A DNA stretch of 64,000 nucleotides from Thermococcus sp. LS1 (GTDB lineage Archaea > Methanobacteriota_B > Thermococci > Thermococcales > Thermococcaceae), in the NCBI RefSeq assembly GCF_012027395.1, contig NZ_SNUJ01000003.1, positions 124,001 through 188,000 on the forward strand. The letters are read 5' to 3'. The stretch's first letter is position 1. Each line of letters opens with the position of its first letter. A program made the position numbers and the translations under genes. Below are positions 51,687 to 60,286 of this stretch, piece after piece. A model generated the notes under the pieces. That model was not told the origin of the DNA and made no database searches. It was given only the letters and a program-made list of their open reading frames with translations.

Positions 51687-52148
51687 ATGCCGGGGATAGA
51701 CGAGAAGGACAAAGAGATCCTCAGAATTCTGAGGAAGGAGGGCAGGATAACTCTCACTGAACTTGGGAGAAGGGTTAAACTATCCCCTGCGAGCGTGAAG
51801 AACCGGGTGGAAAAATTAGAAAAGCTCGGCGCGATTAAGGGGTATTCCGCCATAATTGACCCTGCCTTCCTCGATGAGTTCGTTCAGGTTCTTTTTGAAC
51901 TCAAACTTTCGATAGATGACCAGAACGTTGATGTGATCCTCAGGAGAATAGCAAAGCTTGAGAACGTCCAAGCCCTATACCGCAGGAGTGGCGAGAAGCA
52001 AATACTCATAAGGGCGAGCTTTCACGATACCGATGAGGTTAAGGAGTTTGCCGGAATGCTGAAAAAGCACTTTGGGAAGAACCTTGAACGAGTGGAGGTA
52101 ACGCTCATCATCGACACCTTCAAGGAGTGCTGGGTGACCGATGAGTAG
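51687..52148 (+). CDS. Lrp/AsnC family transcriptional regulator
   Basis: A 153-aa regulator. The HTH is ILRKEGRITLTELGRRVKLSPASVKNRVEKLEKLG near 10-44. The RAM ligand domain follows: GAIKGYSAIIDPAFL near 43, AKLENVQALYRRSGEKQILIRASFHD near 95. Such proteins sense amino acids or similar ligands. ATG 51687 follows GGTGAGTG. Its spacing after tyrS is small (25 nt), but a role in tyrosine control is only a guess. Confidence 0.9.
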   Translation: MPGIDEKDKEILRILRKEGRITLTELGRRVKLSPASVKNRVEKLEKLGAIKGYSAIIDPAFLDEFVQVLFELKLSIDDQNVDVILRRIAKLENVQALYRRSGEKQILIRASFHDTDEVKEFAGMLKKHFGKNLERVEVTLIIDTFKECWVTDE

Positions 52149-52196
52149 GTAAGACGCTGAGACGTGATGAGTGGACGACTGGCCGAGGCGGTTGCT

Positions 52197-54737
52197 ATGC
52201 TCTTCGTCATCAGACCAGGAAGAAAGAAGAACGAGCTCGAAGCTTTTTTCATCGAGAACGAGCCCGAGAAGCTCTCAGCAATGAAGAACCTCAAGGCGGA
52301 TAAGATTTACCGCTTCATCATGCGAGACGGCAGGCTCTTCAAGGTTCTGGAGGGAAGCCAGTACAGAAACCCGAAGGAAATCGAGAAGGCTCTTCGCCAG
52401 GCCAGAATCGTCTTAGTAAACGCCGACGAGTGGGAGGACTACTTCAAAAGGCGCCTCCAGAACAAGAGGGTTGAGAAGGCCGAACTCTGCCGCCTCTGCC
52501 TCCTTGAGGGTAAAATCACCGTTTTGACCGAAGGTAACAGGATAAAATACCACAGCGAGTACATCTGCGAGCGCTGCGCCGAGGACGAGCTGAAGAGGGA
52601 GCTCCGTTTCAGGTTCAAGAGCGTGGCCATGTTTGACCAGGCGAAGAAGCTCCTCGAACGCTTTAGGGATCTTGACAAGGTTCTCTACGCCTTTGACCCC
52701 CGCTTCGACCCAACGAGGCATCCGGAGGTTACCAAGTGGGATGAGCTCAAGGCCAAGCACGTAAGGGTTGAGAAGCTCAAAGTGGACGAGCTGAATCTCC
52801 CCGGGAAGTTTAAATCCGTTCTCAAGTCAGAGGGCGTTAGCGAGCTCCTTCCCGTTCAGAGCTTGGCTATAAAGCACGGGCTCTTAGAGGGAGAGAGCTT
52901 ACTCGTGGTCTCTGCAACTGCCAGCGGCAAGACGCTCATAGGTGAGTTGGCAGGCGTTCCCAAGGCGATGGAAGGTAGAAAGATGCTCTTCCTCGTCCCT
53001 CTTGTCGCCTTGGCCAATCAGAAGTATGAAGATTTTAAGAGGCGCTACTCCAAGCTCGGCCTCCGCGTGGCGATAAGGGTCGGCATGAGCAGGATTAAAA
53101 CGAAGGACGAGCTTGTAGTTGTAGATACGGGTATCGATGCCGACATAATAGTCGGAACCTACGAGGGAATTGACTACCTCCTGAGGGCGGGGAGAAAGAT
53201 TGGCAACGTGGGAACCATTGTCATAGATGAGATACACACCCTCGACGACGAAGAGCGCGGGCCGAGGCTTGATGGCCTGATAGCCCGCTTGAGGAAGCTC
53301 TATCCCAATGCTCAGTTCATAGGCCTGAGTGCCACCATAGGTAATCCCGAGGAGCTTGCCAAAGAGCTCGGGCTTAAGCTCGTCCTCTACGACGAAAGGT
53401 CCGTCGATTTGGAAAGGCACATAATCATTGTCAGAAACGAGAGCGAGAAGTGGAGGCATATAGCGAATCTCTGCCGTGCTGAGGCGAGTAGAAAGTCGCG
53501 GCAGGGCTACAAGGGTCAGAGCATAGTCTTCACGTTCTCGCGCAAGAGGACGCATGAGCTTGCCGCTTACCTCACGAGTAAGGGGCTCAAGGCGAAGCCC
53601 TACCACTCCGGCTTACCTTACAGACAGAGAAAGCTCACCGAGATGGAGTTTCAGGCTCAGATGCTCGACGTTGTAGTTACCACAGCCGCCCTTGGGGCAG
53701 GCGTTGACTTCCCCGCTTCACAGGTCATCTTTGAGAGCCTCGCCATGGGCAACAAGTGGCTGAGCGTTAGGGAGTTCCACCAGATGCTCGGCCGCGCTGG
53801 AAGGCCGCTCTACCACGAAAAGGGTAAGGTTTACCTAATCGTAGAGCCTGGGAGGAAGTACTCGGCCCAGATGGAGAGCTCCGAGGATGAGATTGCGTTC
53901 AAGCTGCTCACCGCCCCAATTGAGCCCGTCGTCGTTGAGTGGAGCGACGAGCTCGAACAGGACAACGTTCTCGCCCACGCCTGCGTCTTCAATCGTCTCG
54001 ACGTCATCGAGGACGTGCAAAGTAAATGCCTCGGCGCCAACCAGAGTGCCGAGAAGGTTCTGGAGAAGCTGGAGGAGTACGACTTCGTCCGCCTTAAGGG
54101 CTCCCTCGTCGATGTCACCCCCTACGGAAGGGCCGTGAGCATGAGCTTCCTCCTGCCCAAGGAGGCAACCTTCATAAGGGACAACCTCGGAAAGAAGCCT
54201 GCCCAGTGGATAGCCGTCAAGCTACTCCCCTTCGAGAACCTGTATTTGAGCGGAACGCTCCAGAGGGAGCTTGAGGGTGCAGTTAGGGGGAGGCTGAGTG
54301 CGAACGTCTTCTCACCGAGCTTCGCGTCGATTCTGGAAGAGCTTGATAAGGTCATCCCCGAGCTCAGCCCCAACGCCGCTGAAAGGCTCTTCACGATCTA
54401 TCAGGAGTTCTTTATGTGTCCTGAGGACGACTGCACCGACTACGCCATGGAGCGCGTTAGCAGCCTGATAATCGAGCTGAGGAGGAACGGTAAGCACCCG
54501 ACCCAGATAGCAGAGCACTTCAGGAAGGTCTACGGCCTCATCGTTTATCCGGGCGACGTCTTCACGTGGCTTGACGGCATAGTCAGAAAGCTTGAAGCCA
54601 TCGAGAGGATAGCAAGGGTTTTCAGAGTGAGGAGCACGGAGAACGAGGCAAAGCTTCTCAGGAGGGAGATTGAGGAGGGAAGAATCCTGGGCAGAGGCCA
54701 TCGAACCGAACCGAAGGATCGGACTCACCGCAGGTAG
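52197..54737 (+). CDS. Ski2-like DEAD/DEAH helicase with N-terminal zinc finger
   Basis: An 846-aa superfamily 2 helicase. The N-terminal ~190 residues hold a Cys4 finger (LCRLCLLEG near 96, ICERCAED near 124), not found in Hel308. Core motifs are SATASGKTLIGEL (I), VIDEIHTLDDEERG (II, DEIH), GLSATIGNPEEL (III), VVTTAALGAGVDFPASQVIF (V) and FHQMLGRAGRPLYH (VI). This fits the archaeal ASH-Ski2 family linked to RNA decay with aRNase J and the exosome. Start ATG 52197 has GAGGCGGT before it; ATG 52167 would add ten residues. The C-terminus is very basic. Confidence 0.88.
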   Translation: MLFVIRPGRKKNELEAFFIENEPEKLSAMKNLKADKIYRFIMRDGRLFKVLEGSQYRNPKEIEKALRQARIVLVNADEWEDYFKRRLQNKRVEKAELCRLCLLEGKITVLTEGNRIKYHSEYICERCAEDELKRELRFRFKSVAMFDQAKKLLERFRDLDKVLYAFDPRFDPTRHPEVTKWDELKAKHVRVEKLKVDELNLPGKFKSVLKSEGVSELLPVQSLAIKHGLLEGESLLVVSATASGKTLIGELAGVPKAMEGRKMLFLVPLVALANQKYEDFKRRYSKLGLRVAIRVGMSRIKTKDELVVVDTGIDADIIVGTYEGIDYLLRAGRKIGNVGTIVIDEIHTLDDEERGPRLDGLIARLRKLYPNAQFIGLSATIGNPEELAKELGLKLVLYDERSVDLERHIIIVRNESEKWRHIANLCRAEASRKSRQGYKGQSIVFTFSRKRTHELAAYLTSKGLKAKPYHSGLPYRQRKLTEMEFQAQMLDVVVTTAALGAGVDFPASQVIFESLAMGNKWLSVREFHQMLGRAGRPLYHEKGKVYLIVEPGRKYSAQMESSEDEIAFKLLTAPIEPVVVEWSDELEQDNVLAHACVFNRLDVIEDVQSKCLGANQSAEKVLEKLEEYDFVRLKGSLVDVTPYGRAVSMSFLLPKEATFIRDNLGKKPAQWIAVKLLPFENLYLSGTLQRELEGAVRGRLSANVFSPSFASILEELDKVIPELSPNAAERLFTIYQEFFMCPEDDCTDYAMERVSSLIIELRRNGKHPTQIAEHFRKVYGLIVYPGDVFTWLDGIVRKLEAIERIARVFRVRSTENEAKLLRREIEEGRILGRGHRTEPKDRTHRR

Positions 54738-54752
54738 CTTCACATTCTGGAC

Positions 54753-55013
54753 TCATTGTCTCCTCGTCTCATCCCTGTCCCACTTGAGCTTGAATGTCTC
54801 GCTATCCACGTAATTTGCGTCGAGTCTGCCGAAGCGCTTGGGCTTCCATGGTCTCGACGAAAGCTTCAAAGCTATTACGACTACCCCACCGGCGCCGGCC
54901 CAGAAGAGGTACTTTCCCCAGTTTGCCCCAAACCCGTAGAGCGTCGCCCCGAGGAGTAGCACAATGAGCGCGAGTGGAAACATGAAGACCTCGGACTTCA
55001 GGAAGTCTAGCAT
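54753..55013 (-). CDS. Small membrane protein, unknown
   Basis: An 86-aa protein with two hydrophobic segments (FMFPLALIVLLLGATLYGFGA near 10 and YLFWAGAGGVVVIALKL near 35) and a charged cytosolic tail. ATG 55013 follows GGTGGTGAA, and a TATA box (GCTTATATAC, about 55043-55052) lies ~30 bp upstream. No known family recognised. Confidence 0.65.
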   Translation of the reverse strand: MLDFLKSEVFMFPLALIVLLLGATLYGFGANWGKYLFWAGAGGVVVIALKLSSRPWKPKRFGRLDANYVDSETFKLKWDRDETRRQ

Positions 55014-55082
55014 TTTCACCACCGCAGGATTTACGTCTTCAGGGTATATAAGCATCACTGGCAAAAATTGAAGAATTGCGAA

Positions 55083-55825
55083 TCACCCAATCTGCAGCAC
55101 CAGCTGGGCCGGATCCCTTATTGCCGGGCCGAGGCCGAGGATGTAGATGGCCAAGTACCAGAAACGCCGCTCCTCTTCATCGGGAACGAGGTATTTAAGG
55201 CCGTAGTAGACGATGACCAGGATGAAGGTTATCCACGGGTAGTAGAAGTAGGCCCCCAGGTGGGTGACTAGGATATTCTCCAGCCAGTGGACTTCCCTGT
55301 ATCCGTAGAAGTGAATCGGTAGAGCCTCTCGAAGGGTTTCCAGCGATAGAAGGCAAAAACCGCGAGGAAGCTGACCGCTGTGTGAATTAGGGTCAGCTCA
55401 TAGGGTTCCCAGCTTTTGACGTTGGTTATAAGCAGATAGTTGGCCCACAGAGCTAGAATGCTCCCCCAGGCGACTGTTATCTTTGGATAGGTTTTCAGCT
55501 TGGCATCCGCAACGAGGGCAGGGACTATGAGGACGAAGGCCGTGAAGAATATTCCAGGCGTTAGAATGAGCGGGTTCTTGGGGAGAACGCCCCCATCGAC
55601 CAGCGCCCTGACGGTTGCTCCGAAGACTACCATGGGCGTGACAGCCAAGAAGAGCCTCTCGTCGACCCTGATTTTGAGCGGTTTGATTATATACTTATAT
55701 GAGTATATGATTCCGAAGCCAAGGAGGAGGGCATATACGAGGGTGTTGTAGGGGTTGTAGCCGCTCCTCGTGTACATCGGCTCGATGAAGTACTGGTAGA
55801 TGAAGTTCCACAGCGACTCCAGCAT
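55083..55825 (-). CDS. DUF63 membrane protein, frameshifted near the C-terminus
   Basis: A polytopic protein of the DUF63 family, found in archaea, function unknown. ATG 55825 (GGTGGGTAA upstream) reads MLESLWNFIYQYFIEPMYTR and several membrane segments (FFTAFVLIVPALVADAKL), as far as KPFERLY near 55320. There one base is missing. The next frame continues IHFYGYREVHWLENIL then AYFYYPWITFILVIVYYGLK, ending GPAIRDPAQLVLQIG at 55083. Translation as given adds a false tail and stops at 55268. The continued reading fits DUF63 to its end. Confidence 0.85.
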
Positions 55826-55920
55826 TTTACCCACCGTACTGGAATAACTTTCTGCGCTTAAAGGTCTTTTGGGAAGATTAATAAGTCTCGACAAGGAAAA
55901 ACAAATCTGGAGGTGGTGAC

Positions 55921-56313
55921 ATGCCTTACGGGCATGGATTTATATATGGACTTGGGGCCGTGTCTCTCCTCGGTTTCCTGCTCTCCCTGTTCATAGCAGG
56001 GTTCTTTCTGTCGCTAGCGGCCCATCTGGTCGGGATAAAAGAGGCCTCAACGCTTAAGGCGATGCTGGCAATAGTTGGCGGCGGAATCGTTGGAGCGATA
56101 GCGTACGCCGTGGTTGTAGTGCTGCTTATCTGGATAGCCCCCATGAATGTCCTTCTCGCGGTAGTGGCATTTATCCTGGCCTACGTATGGGTCATCAAGA
56201 CGATTTTCAACACCGACTGGATCAGGGCGTTTTTAGCCTGGATTCTGGCGGCGATAATAGAGGTAGTGGTGGTAGGGCTCCTCGTGCTTCTTGGTCTGGT
56301 TGCCCTGGCATGA
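55921..56313 (+). CDS. Polytopic membrane protein, unknown
   Basis: A 130-aa protein with about four hydrophobic segments and Gly/Ala-rich helices (AIVGGGIVGAIAYAVVVVLLIW). The ATG follows GGAGGTGGTGAC. No family recognised. It is divergent from the DUF63 gene. Confidence 0.75.
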   Translation: MPYGHGFIYGLGAVSLLGFLLSLFIAGFFLSLAAHLVGIKEASTLKAMLAIVGGGIVGAIAYAVVVVLLIWIAPMNVLLAVVAFILAYVWVIKTIFNTDWIRAFLAWILAAIIEVVVVGLLVLLGLVALA

Positions 56314-56373
56314 TCCTCTGACTTTCATTATTTTCGGAAAGGTATAAATATCCCGAGCGCGCTACATTATGTG

Positions 56374-57009
56374 ATGGCCATGTTCTTCAAACCGGCAGAG
56401 GTCCAATCGAGAGAGCTGAAGCCCTTCGATGAGTTCCCCCTATCTTTCAGTGAGGGGAGCCTAGCCGGGGTAATCTCCACTGACGAACTTGCCAACACGG
56501 TTTTTCTGTACCACCTGGTGGCGAATGCCCTGTCTGAAGGGCCCGTTTACCATGTTGGGCCCGGCAGTTCCTTCTCGATTAAAGTGCTCAAGCGCCTAGT
56601 TGAGGACGTCTCGAACCTCTACACCGGCAACGTCTACTCAATGGACGAGCTTCTTCAGGCTTTGAATCTCGTTGAAGATAACTCCCTCATGGTCGTTTCC
56701 CTCTTTCCAACGCTCCTTAACAGAACGGCCGAGAATATTGTGGAGCTAAGAAAGGTCGTCGATAGGAAGGGTCTGATGCTCGTACTGACCCATACGACGA
56801 TTGAGCTGAACGAACTTGATCTATCCGGTGAGTTCCGCGAGCTCTACACCCTCCCGGAGATATTTGAAGCCCTCGCCGTCCTGAGAACAAACTCCTACCG
56901 CGGCCACTACAGGCTTAATATGACGGTTCTGAAGGCTCCAGCCGAGTTTGTCTCAAGCATCGGTGACCACTCGATACCGATTGATTCCCTCGTCAAACCC
57001 CTTCTTTAG
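56374..57009 (+). CDS. RecA/KaiC-fold-like protein lacking a P-loop, unknown
   Basis: A 211-aa protein. The order of a beta-alpha core, VYHVGPGSSFSIKVLKRLVED near 58, then LVEDNSLMVVSLFPTLL near 98 and RKGLMLVLTHTTIELNEL near 130, recalls the RadB/RadA core. In that family a Walker A GxxxxGKT sits where GPGSSFS is here, so ATP binding is doubtful. The similarity is inferred from pattern only. A TATA box GGTATAAATA is at about 56341-56350, so the mRNA is short-leadered or leaderless; ATG 56380 is a possible start too. It converges with the ecfT gene. Confidence 0.65.
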   Translation: MAMFFKPAEVQSRELKPFDEFPLSFSEGSLAGVISTDELANTVFLYHLVANALSEGPVYHVGPGSSFSIKVLKRLVEDVSNLYTGNVYSMDELLQALNLVEDNSLMVVSLFPTLLNRTAENIVELRKVVDRKGLMLVLTHTTIELNELDLSGEFRELYTLPEIFEALAVLRTNSYRGHYRLNMTVLKAPAEFVSSIGDHSIPIDSLVKPLL

Positions 57010-57767
57010 CCGTATATCCTCACGTGGCCGAGGCCAAGGCCGTATCTAACGTAGAGTGCCAGCGCGAAGAGGAGAACGATGACAAAAGTTGCCGCGTAGT
57101 CTTTCCCACTCATCTTGATGTCGTAGAGGGACGTTCTCTTCTTACTCGCACCCAGAGCGCGGCTCTCAAGGGCTATGCTCAGCTCGTGGGCGGTCTTGAG
57201 CGAAGCGACCAGAAGTGGAATCAGGACGGCAGTCATTCTCTTCGTCCTGACGATGAAGTTGCCCTTCTCCATTTCCCAGCCGCGTGCCATTTGGGCGTCC
57301 ATGATGTTCCTCGTGAGGAGGTACAGCGTCGGGATGTAGCGGAGTGCTATTGAAATTGTCAGCCCGAACTCGTAGGGCATGCCGAGCCTGACGAAGCCCA
57401 GAATGAGCTCCCTCTGCTGGGTCGTCATGAGCAGGATGAAGGTCAGCAAACCGAAGGTAAGCAGCCTGAAGGCAAATGAGAGACCGAAGAGGAGTCCCAC
57501 CAGCCGCGGCTTGTAAATCAGCGGCCAGACTATTATGGTTATGATAACTATAGGAAAGAGAGGTTTCAGAAGACGGAGCTGTTCTTTTATCTCAACCTTT
57601 CCCAGCAGGCGGCCGTAGAGGAGGGTAACAAAGAACAGCGGGACGAGAAAGGTGGGATCGTTGAAGAGCATTATAACAGCTATCCCTACTACCGTGCCGA
57701 TTATCTTAACGCGCGGATCGAGGCGGTGAAGGAAAGAGTCGCGCTCGACGTAGAACGAGTACATCAT
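57006..57767 (-). CDS. Energy-coupling factor transporter transmembrane protein EcfT (BioN)
   Basis: A 253-aa membrane subunit of an ECF vitamin importer. It has about six hydrophobic segments and the EcfT coupling-helix motifs ARGWEMEKGN near 166 and ALESRALGASKKRT near 202, which carry the ARG/SRA signature. It overlaps the ATPase gene by 4 nt and is divergent from bioY, so it probably belongs to the biotin transporter. C-terminal hydrophobic region is usual. Confidence 0.92.
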   Translation of the reverse strand: MMYSFYVERDSFLHRLDPRVKIIGTVVGIAVIMLFNDPTFLVPLFFVTLLYGRLLGKVEIKEQLRLLKPLFPIVIITIIVWPLIYKPRLVGLLFGLSFAFRLLTFGLLTFILLMTTQQRELILGFVRLGMPYEFGLTISIALRYIPTLYLLTRNIMDAQMARGWEMEKGNFIVRTKRMTAVLIPLLVASLKTAHELSIALESRALGASKKRTSLYDIKMSGKDYAATFVIVLLFALALYVRYGLGLGHVRIYG

Positions 57768-58555
57768 CGAGAACCACCTGCCAGAGCCTCTATCAGCTCG
57801 CTCACACTTCTCACAAATCCTGCTCCAATCTTTTCGCTGATCCTTAGAAGTTCAGGCTTTTCAAGGCCGTAGTCGTGCAGGTTAAGAGAGAAGAACTCCT
57901 CTACTGAACCATCGAAAGCCTTCCTTCCATCATTAAGAAGCATCACTCTCTCGGCAAGCTCAAGAACGAGCTCCATGTCGTGGGTTATGAGCAGAATTCC
58001 ATGGCCCTCTCCCCTGAGCTTCCTTATCACGTTGACGACGCTCTCCGAGCTTCTCGCGTCCAGACCGGTCGTCGGCTCGTCGAGGATGAGGTACTTCGGC
58101 TTCATCGCCAGAACGCAGGCTATAGCCAGGCGTTGCTTCTCACCGCCGCTCAGAGAGTAGGGCGTTCTCTCCTCGTAACCCTCCAGGTTAACCGCCCTTA
58201 AAGCCCATCTCACACGTTCCTCTACCTCTTCCTCGCTCAGCCCGAGGTTCTTTGGTCCAAAGGCGACCTCCTTAAAAACGGTTTCCTCGAAGAACATGTG
58301 CTCCGGATTCTGGAAGACGTAGCCTACAACGCGTGAAAGCTCCGCGACCGTGTGCTCCAAGGTGTTCATGCCGTCAACGATGACTTCCCCTTTTGTCGGC
58401 TTGAGCAGACCGTTCAGGTGTTTGGCCAGAGTTGTCTTTCCGGAGCCGTTGGGGCCGACTAGGGCCACTACCTCCTCGCCCATCTTGAAGTCTATGCCCT
58501 TCAGTGCTTCCTTTCCGTTCTCGTAGATATGCCAAAGATTTTTAACTTCAATCAT
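57764..58555 (-). CDS. Energy-coupling factor transporter ATP-binding protein EcfA (BioM)
   Basis: A 263-aa ATPase. Walker A is LVGPNGSGKTTLAKHLNG near 32, the signature SLSGGEKQRLAIACVLA near 130, Walker B YLILDEPTTGLDA near 150 and the His switch LLITHDMEL. A single ATPase is present, so it probably acts as a homodimer as in BioMNY. ATG 58555 is ~25 bp after TTTAAAC, so the mRNA is probably leaderless. The longer in-frame reading covers the bioY promoter and was rejected. Confidence 0.92.
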   Translation of the reverse strand: MIEVKNLWHIYENGKEALKGIDFKMGEEVVALVGPNGSGKTTLAKHLNGLLKPTKGEVIVDGMNTLEHTVAELSRVVGYVFQNPEHMFFEETVFKEVAFGPKNLGLSEEEVEERVRWALRAVNLEGYEERTPYSLSGGEKQRLAIACVLAMKPKYLILDEPTTGLDARSSESVVNVIRKLRGEGHGILLITHDMELVLELAERVMLLNDGRKAFDGSVEEFFSLNLHDYGLEKPELLRISEKIGAGFVRSVSELIEALAGGSR

Positions 58556-58602
58556 CGGGGAATTTTCAAGTTTCAAGTTTAAAAGCTTTTTAAGGTGGTA
58601 GC
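58556..58602. promoter_or_regulatory. Shared promoter region of ecfA and bioY with tandem TTTCAAG repeats
   Basis: Two direct TTTCAAG units (58564-58570, 58571-58577) lie next to T/A-rich boxes for both strands. AAGGTGGT serves bioY at 58603. The repeats could bind a regulator of biotin uptake; no known BirA palindrome is seen. Confidence 0.35.
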
Positions 58603-59118
58603 ATGAGGGGCAGGGAGGTTGCCTTCGCTGGACTCTTCGCGGCTTTGACGGCTGTGGGTGCTCAAATAAGCATTCCGATAGGTCCTGTACCAATTACGTT
58701 ACAGGTGCTATTTGTCCTCCTCAGCGGCCTCGTTCTCGGGGCGAGGCTCGGATTACTGAGCCAGCTGGTCTACGTTGTCATGGGAGCAATTGGTCTCCCG
58801 GTGTTCGCCAACTTCCATGGTGGCTTCACGGTCATCTACGGCCCGACTGGTGGCTACATAGTAGCGTTTCCCATAGCGGCCTATCTTGCCGGGCTGTTCA
58901 CTGAAAGGCTTGGCAGAAGAGGAATGCTCATCGGCTCCATCCTGGGAGTTGGGGTTATATACCTCCTTGGCTGGCTGAGGCTCGGCCTATTCATGGGAGG
59001 GGACTTCGAAAAGGCCTTCCTCCTCGGCGTCACCCCATTCCTGCCAGTGGATGCAGTTAAAGCCGCTGTTGCCGTTGTGATAGCAGACAGGGTCAGAAAA
59101 GCGGTGGAAATAGGGTGA
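58603..59118 (+). CDS. bioY: Biotin ECF transporter substrate-binding protein BioY
   Basis: A 171-aa membrane protein that binds biotin. Six hydrophobic segments are seen. VGAQISIPIGPVPITLQVLFVLLSGLVLG near 18 and FHGGFTVIYGPTGGYIVAFPIAAYLAG near 70 are the BioY signatures that form the vitamin site. The ATG at 58603 follows AAGGTGGT. It is divergent from ecfA-ecfT, with a short shared promoter, which is the usual BioMNY set. Confidence 0.94.
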   Translation: MRGREVAFAGLFAALTAVGAQISIPIGPVPITLQVLFVLLSGLVLGARLGLLSQLVYVVMGAIGLPVFANFHGGFTVIYGPTGGYIVAFPIAAYLAGLFTERLGRRGMLIGSILGVGVIYLLGWLRLGLFMGGDFEKAFLLGVTPFLPVDAVKAAVAVVIADRVRKAVEIG

Positions 59119-59125
59119 AAAGAAA

Positions 59126-60157
59126 TCACCAATCTTCCATTGCTTCTTTTAATATTCCAACTGCCTGCTTCTGGTGCAGTGCGGCCTTCCTTAAGTCTAT
59201 GAAGATGTAAACTCTGGGGAAGTTTGCAACAACAGGACCGTATCTACTTGCGTTCGCATAGTAAGCTGCTGCGGTGTCGTTCTGAGTCATAGCAAGCCCG
59301 AGCGTTTCGTTGTCCATCCCTCCGGCCACGGCCTCCATGTACATCGTGTTGAACTTCTCAAGCGCCCGCTTGTACTGGATGTAGTAGTAGAAGTTGAATG
59401 TCATGAAGTCTATTCCTCTAATGACAATAACCGGAGCAACTGGCACAAATTGGGAGTAGCCCAAGTTGTTCATGAGCATCTCCCTGAAGAATGCCTCCCA
59501 CTCCGGACCTTTCCTTGCGACGCTGTACTCTATAGTCAGTCCGGTCACGAAAACCTTGCCGCTTCCCAGCGAATAGATCGCTGTGCTCGGTTTGTTGTAA
59601 TCAGGGTTTCCCGAGGGTGCCTGAACTGTAATTATCTCCGCGTTAGCTGGCAGGTTGATGAAGTAGCCGTGGCTCGCGTAGCTGCTCACCAGCGTCGTGC
59701 CGTTGGCTATCAGATAATCGTAGCTTGAGTAACCCTGCACTATCTCCGCTCCTCCGGGTAGGGGTGTTGTCCATACCCCTCCGTGCCATCCCCAGTTGGC
59801 GGCATGTATCTCGAGGGTTCTTCCGGCCCTCACATACTCCTCGAGCTTGTCCATCTGAGTGCCGAGGTCGTCGTAGAATGCCTGCGGCTGGTCGCTGACA
59901 ATGATTATCATATCATAGGTCTCTATTAGCTCTTGGGCAGTTTTGTTCTTCAGCTTTCCTGAGGTCATAACGTCGTAAGGTACCCCCATATCCGTGAGCG
60001 TGTTCTCCACTGCAGGTGAATTCCAGGCATCGACGCTTTTCAGGATCAGTACGTTGTAATCGCTAATGGGCTTTGCAGAAACCATGCCTGGGTCGAAGGC
60101 GCCCATCATACTAAACAGAATAAGCAGCGATATCGCTGCGCTTAAGAGTTTTTTCAT
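59126..60157 (-). CDS. Secreted protein with GATase/DUF4350-like domain
   Basis: A 343-aa exported protein with a signal peptide (KLLSAAISLLILFSMMGAFDPGMVSA). The fold is like a class I GATase/ThuA domain: YNVLILKSVDAWNSPAV near 35, YDMIIIVSDQPQAFYDDLGTQMDKLEEYVRAGRTLEIHAANWGWHGG near 82 and AIYSLGSGKVFVTGL near 196. A long helical tail (KRALEKFNTMYMEAVAGG) follows. No CGP-CTERM end is present, unlike the relative at 49349. ATG 60157 follows GGAGAGAT; a TATA box ACTATAATAT is near 60217-60228. Function unknown. Confidence 0.8.
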   Translation of the reverse strand: MKKLLSAAISLLILFSMMGAFDPGMVSAKPISDYNVLILKSVDAWNSPAVENTLTDMGVPYDVMTSGKLKNKTAQELIETYDMIIIVSDQPQAFYDDLGTQMDKLEEYVRAGRTLEIHAANWGWHGGVWTTPLPGGAEIVQGYSSYDYLIANGTTLVSSYASHGYFINLPANAEIITVQAPSGNPDYNKPSTAIYSLGSGKVFVTGLTIEYSVARKGPEWEAFFREMLMNNLGYSQFVPVAPVIVIRGIDFMTFNFYYYIQYKRALEKFNTMYMEAVAGGMDNETLGLAMTQNDTAAAYYANASRYGPVVANFPRVYIFIDLRKAALHQKQAVGILKEAMEDW

Positions 60158-60286
60158 AATTATCTCTCCTTTATGGTCCGAACCGAGCAGAAGAGCTTTT
60201 GGGACTCCCACCCTACTATATTATAGTCCTTGCTACTATTTAAGAATTTTTACAAAAATTTGAAAAATTTCCAGCAAATCTGAGGC

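Noticed and set aside
52160-52196. C/D-box guide RNA suggested by TGATGA before the helicase gene
   Set aside because: No matching D, C' and D' boxes at the right spacing.
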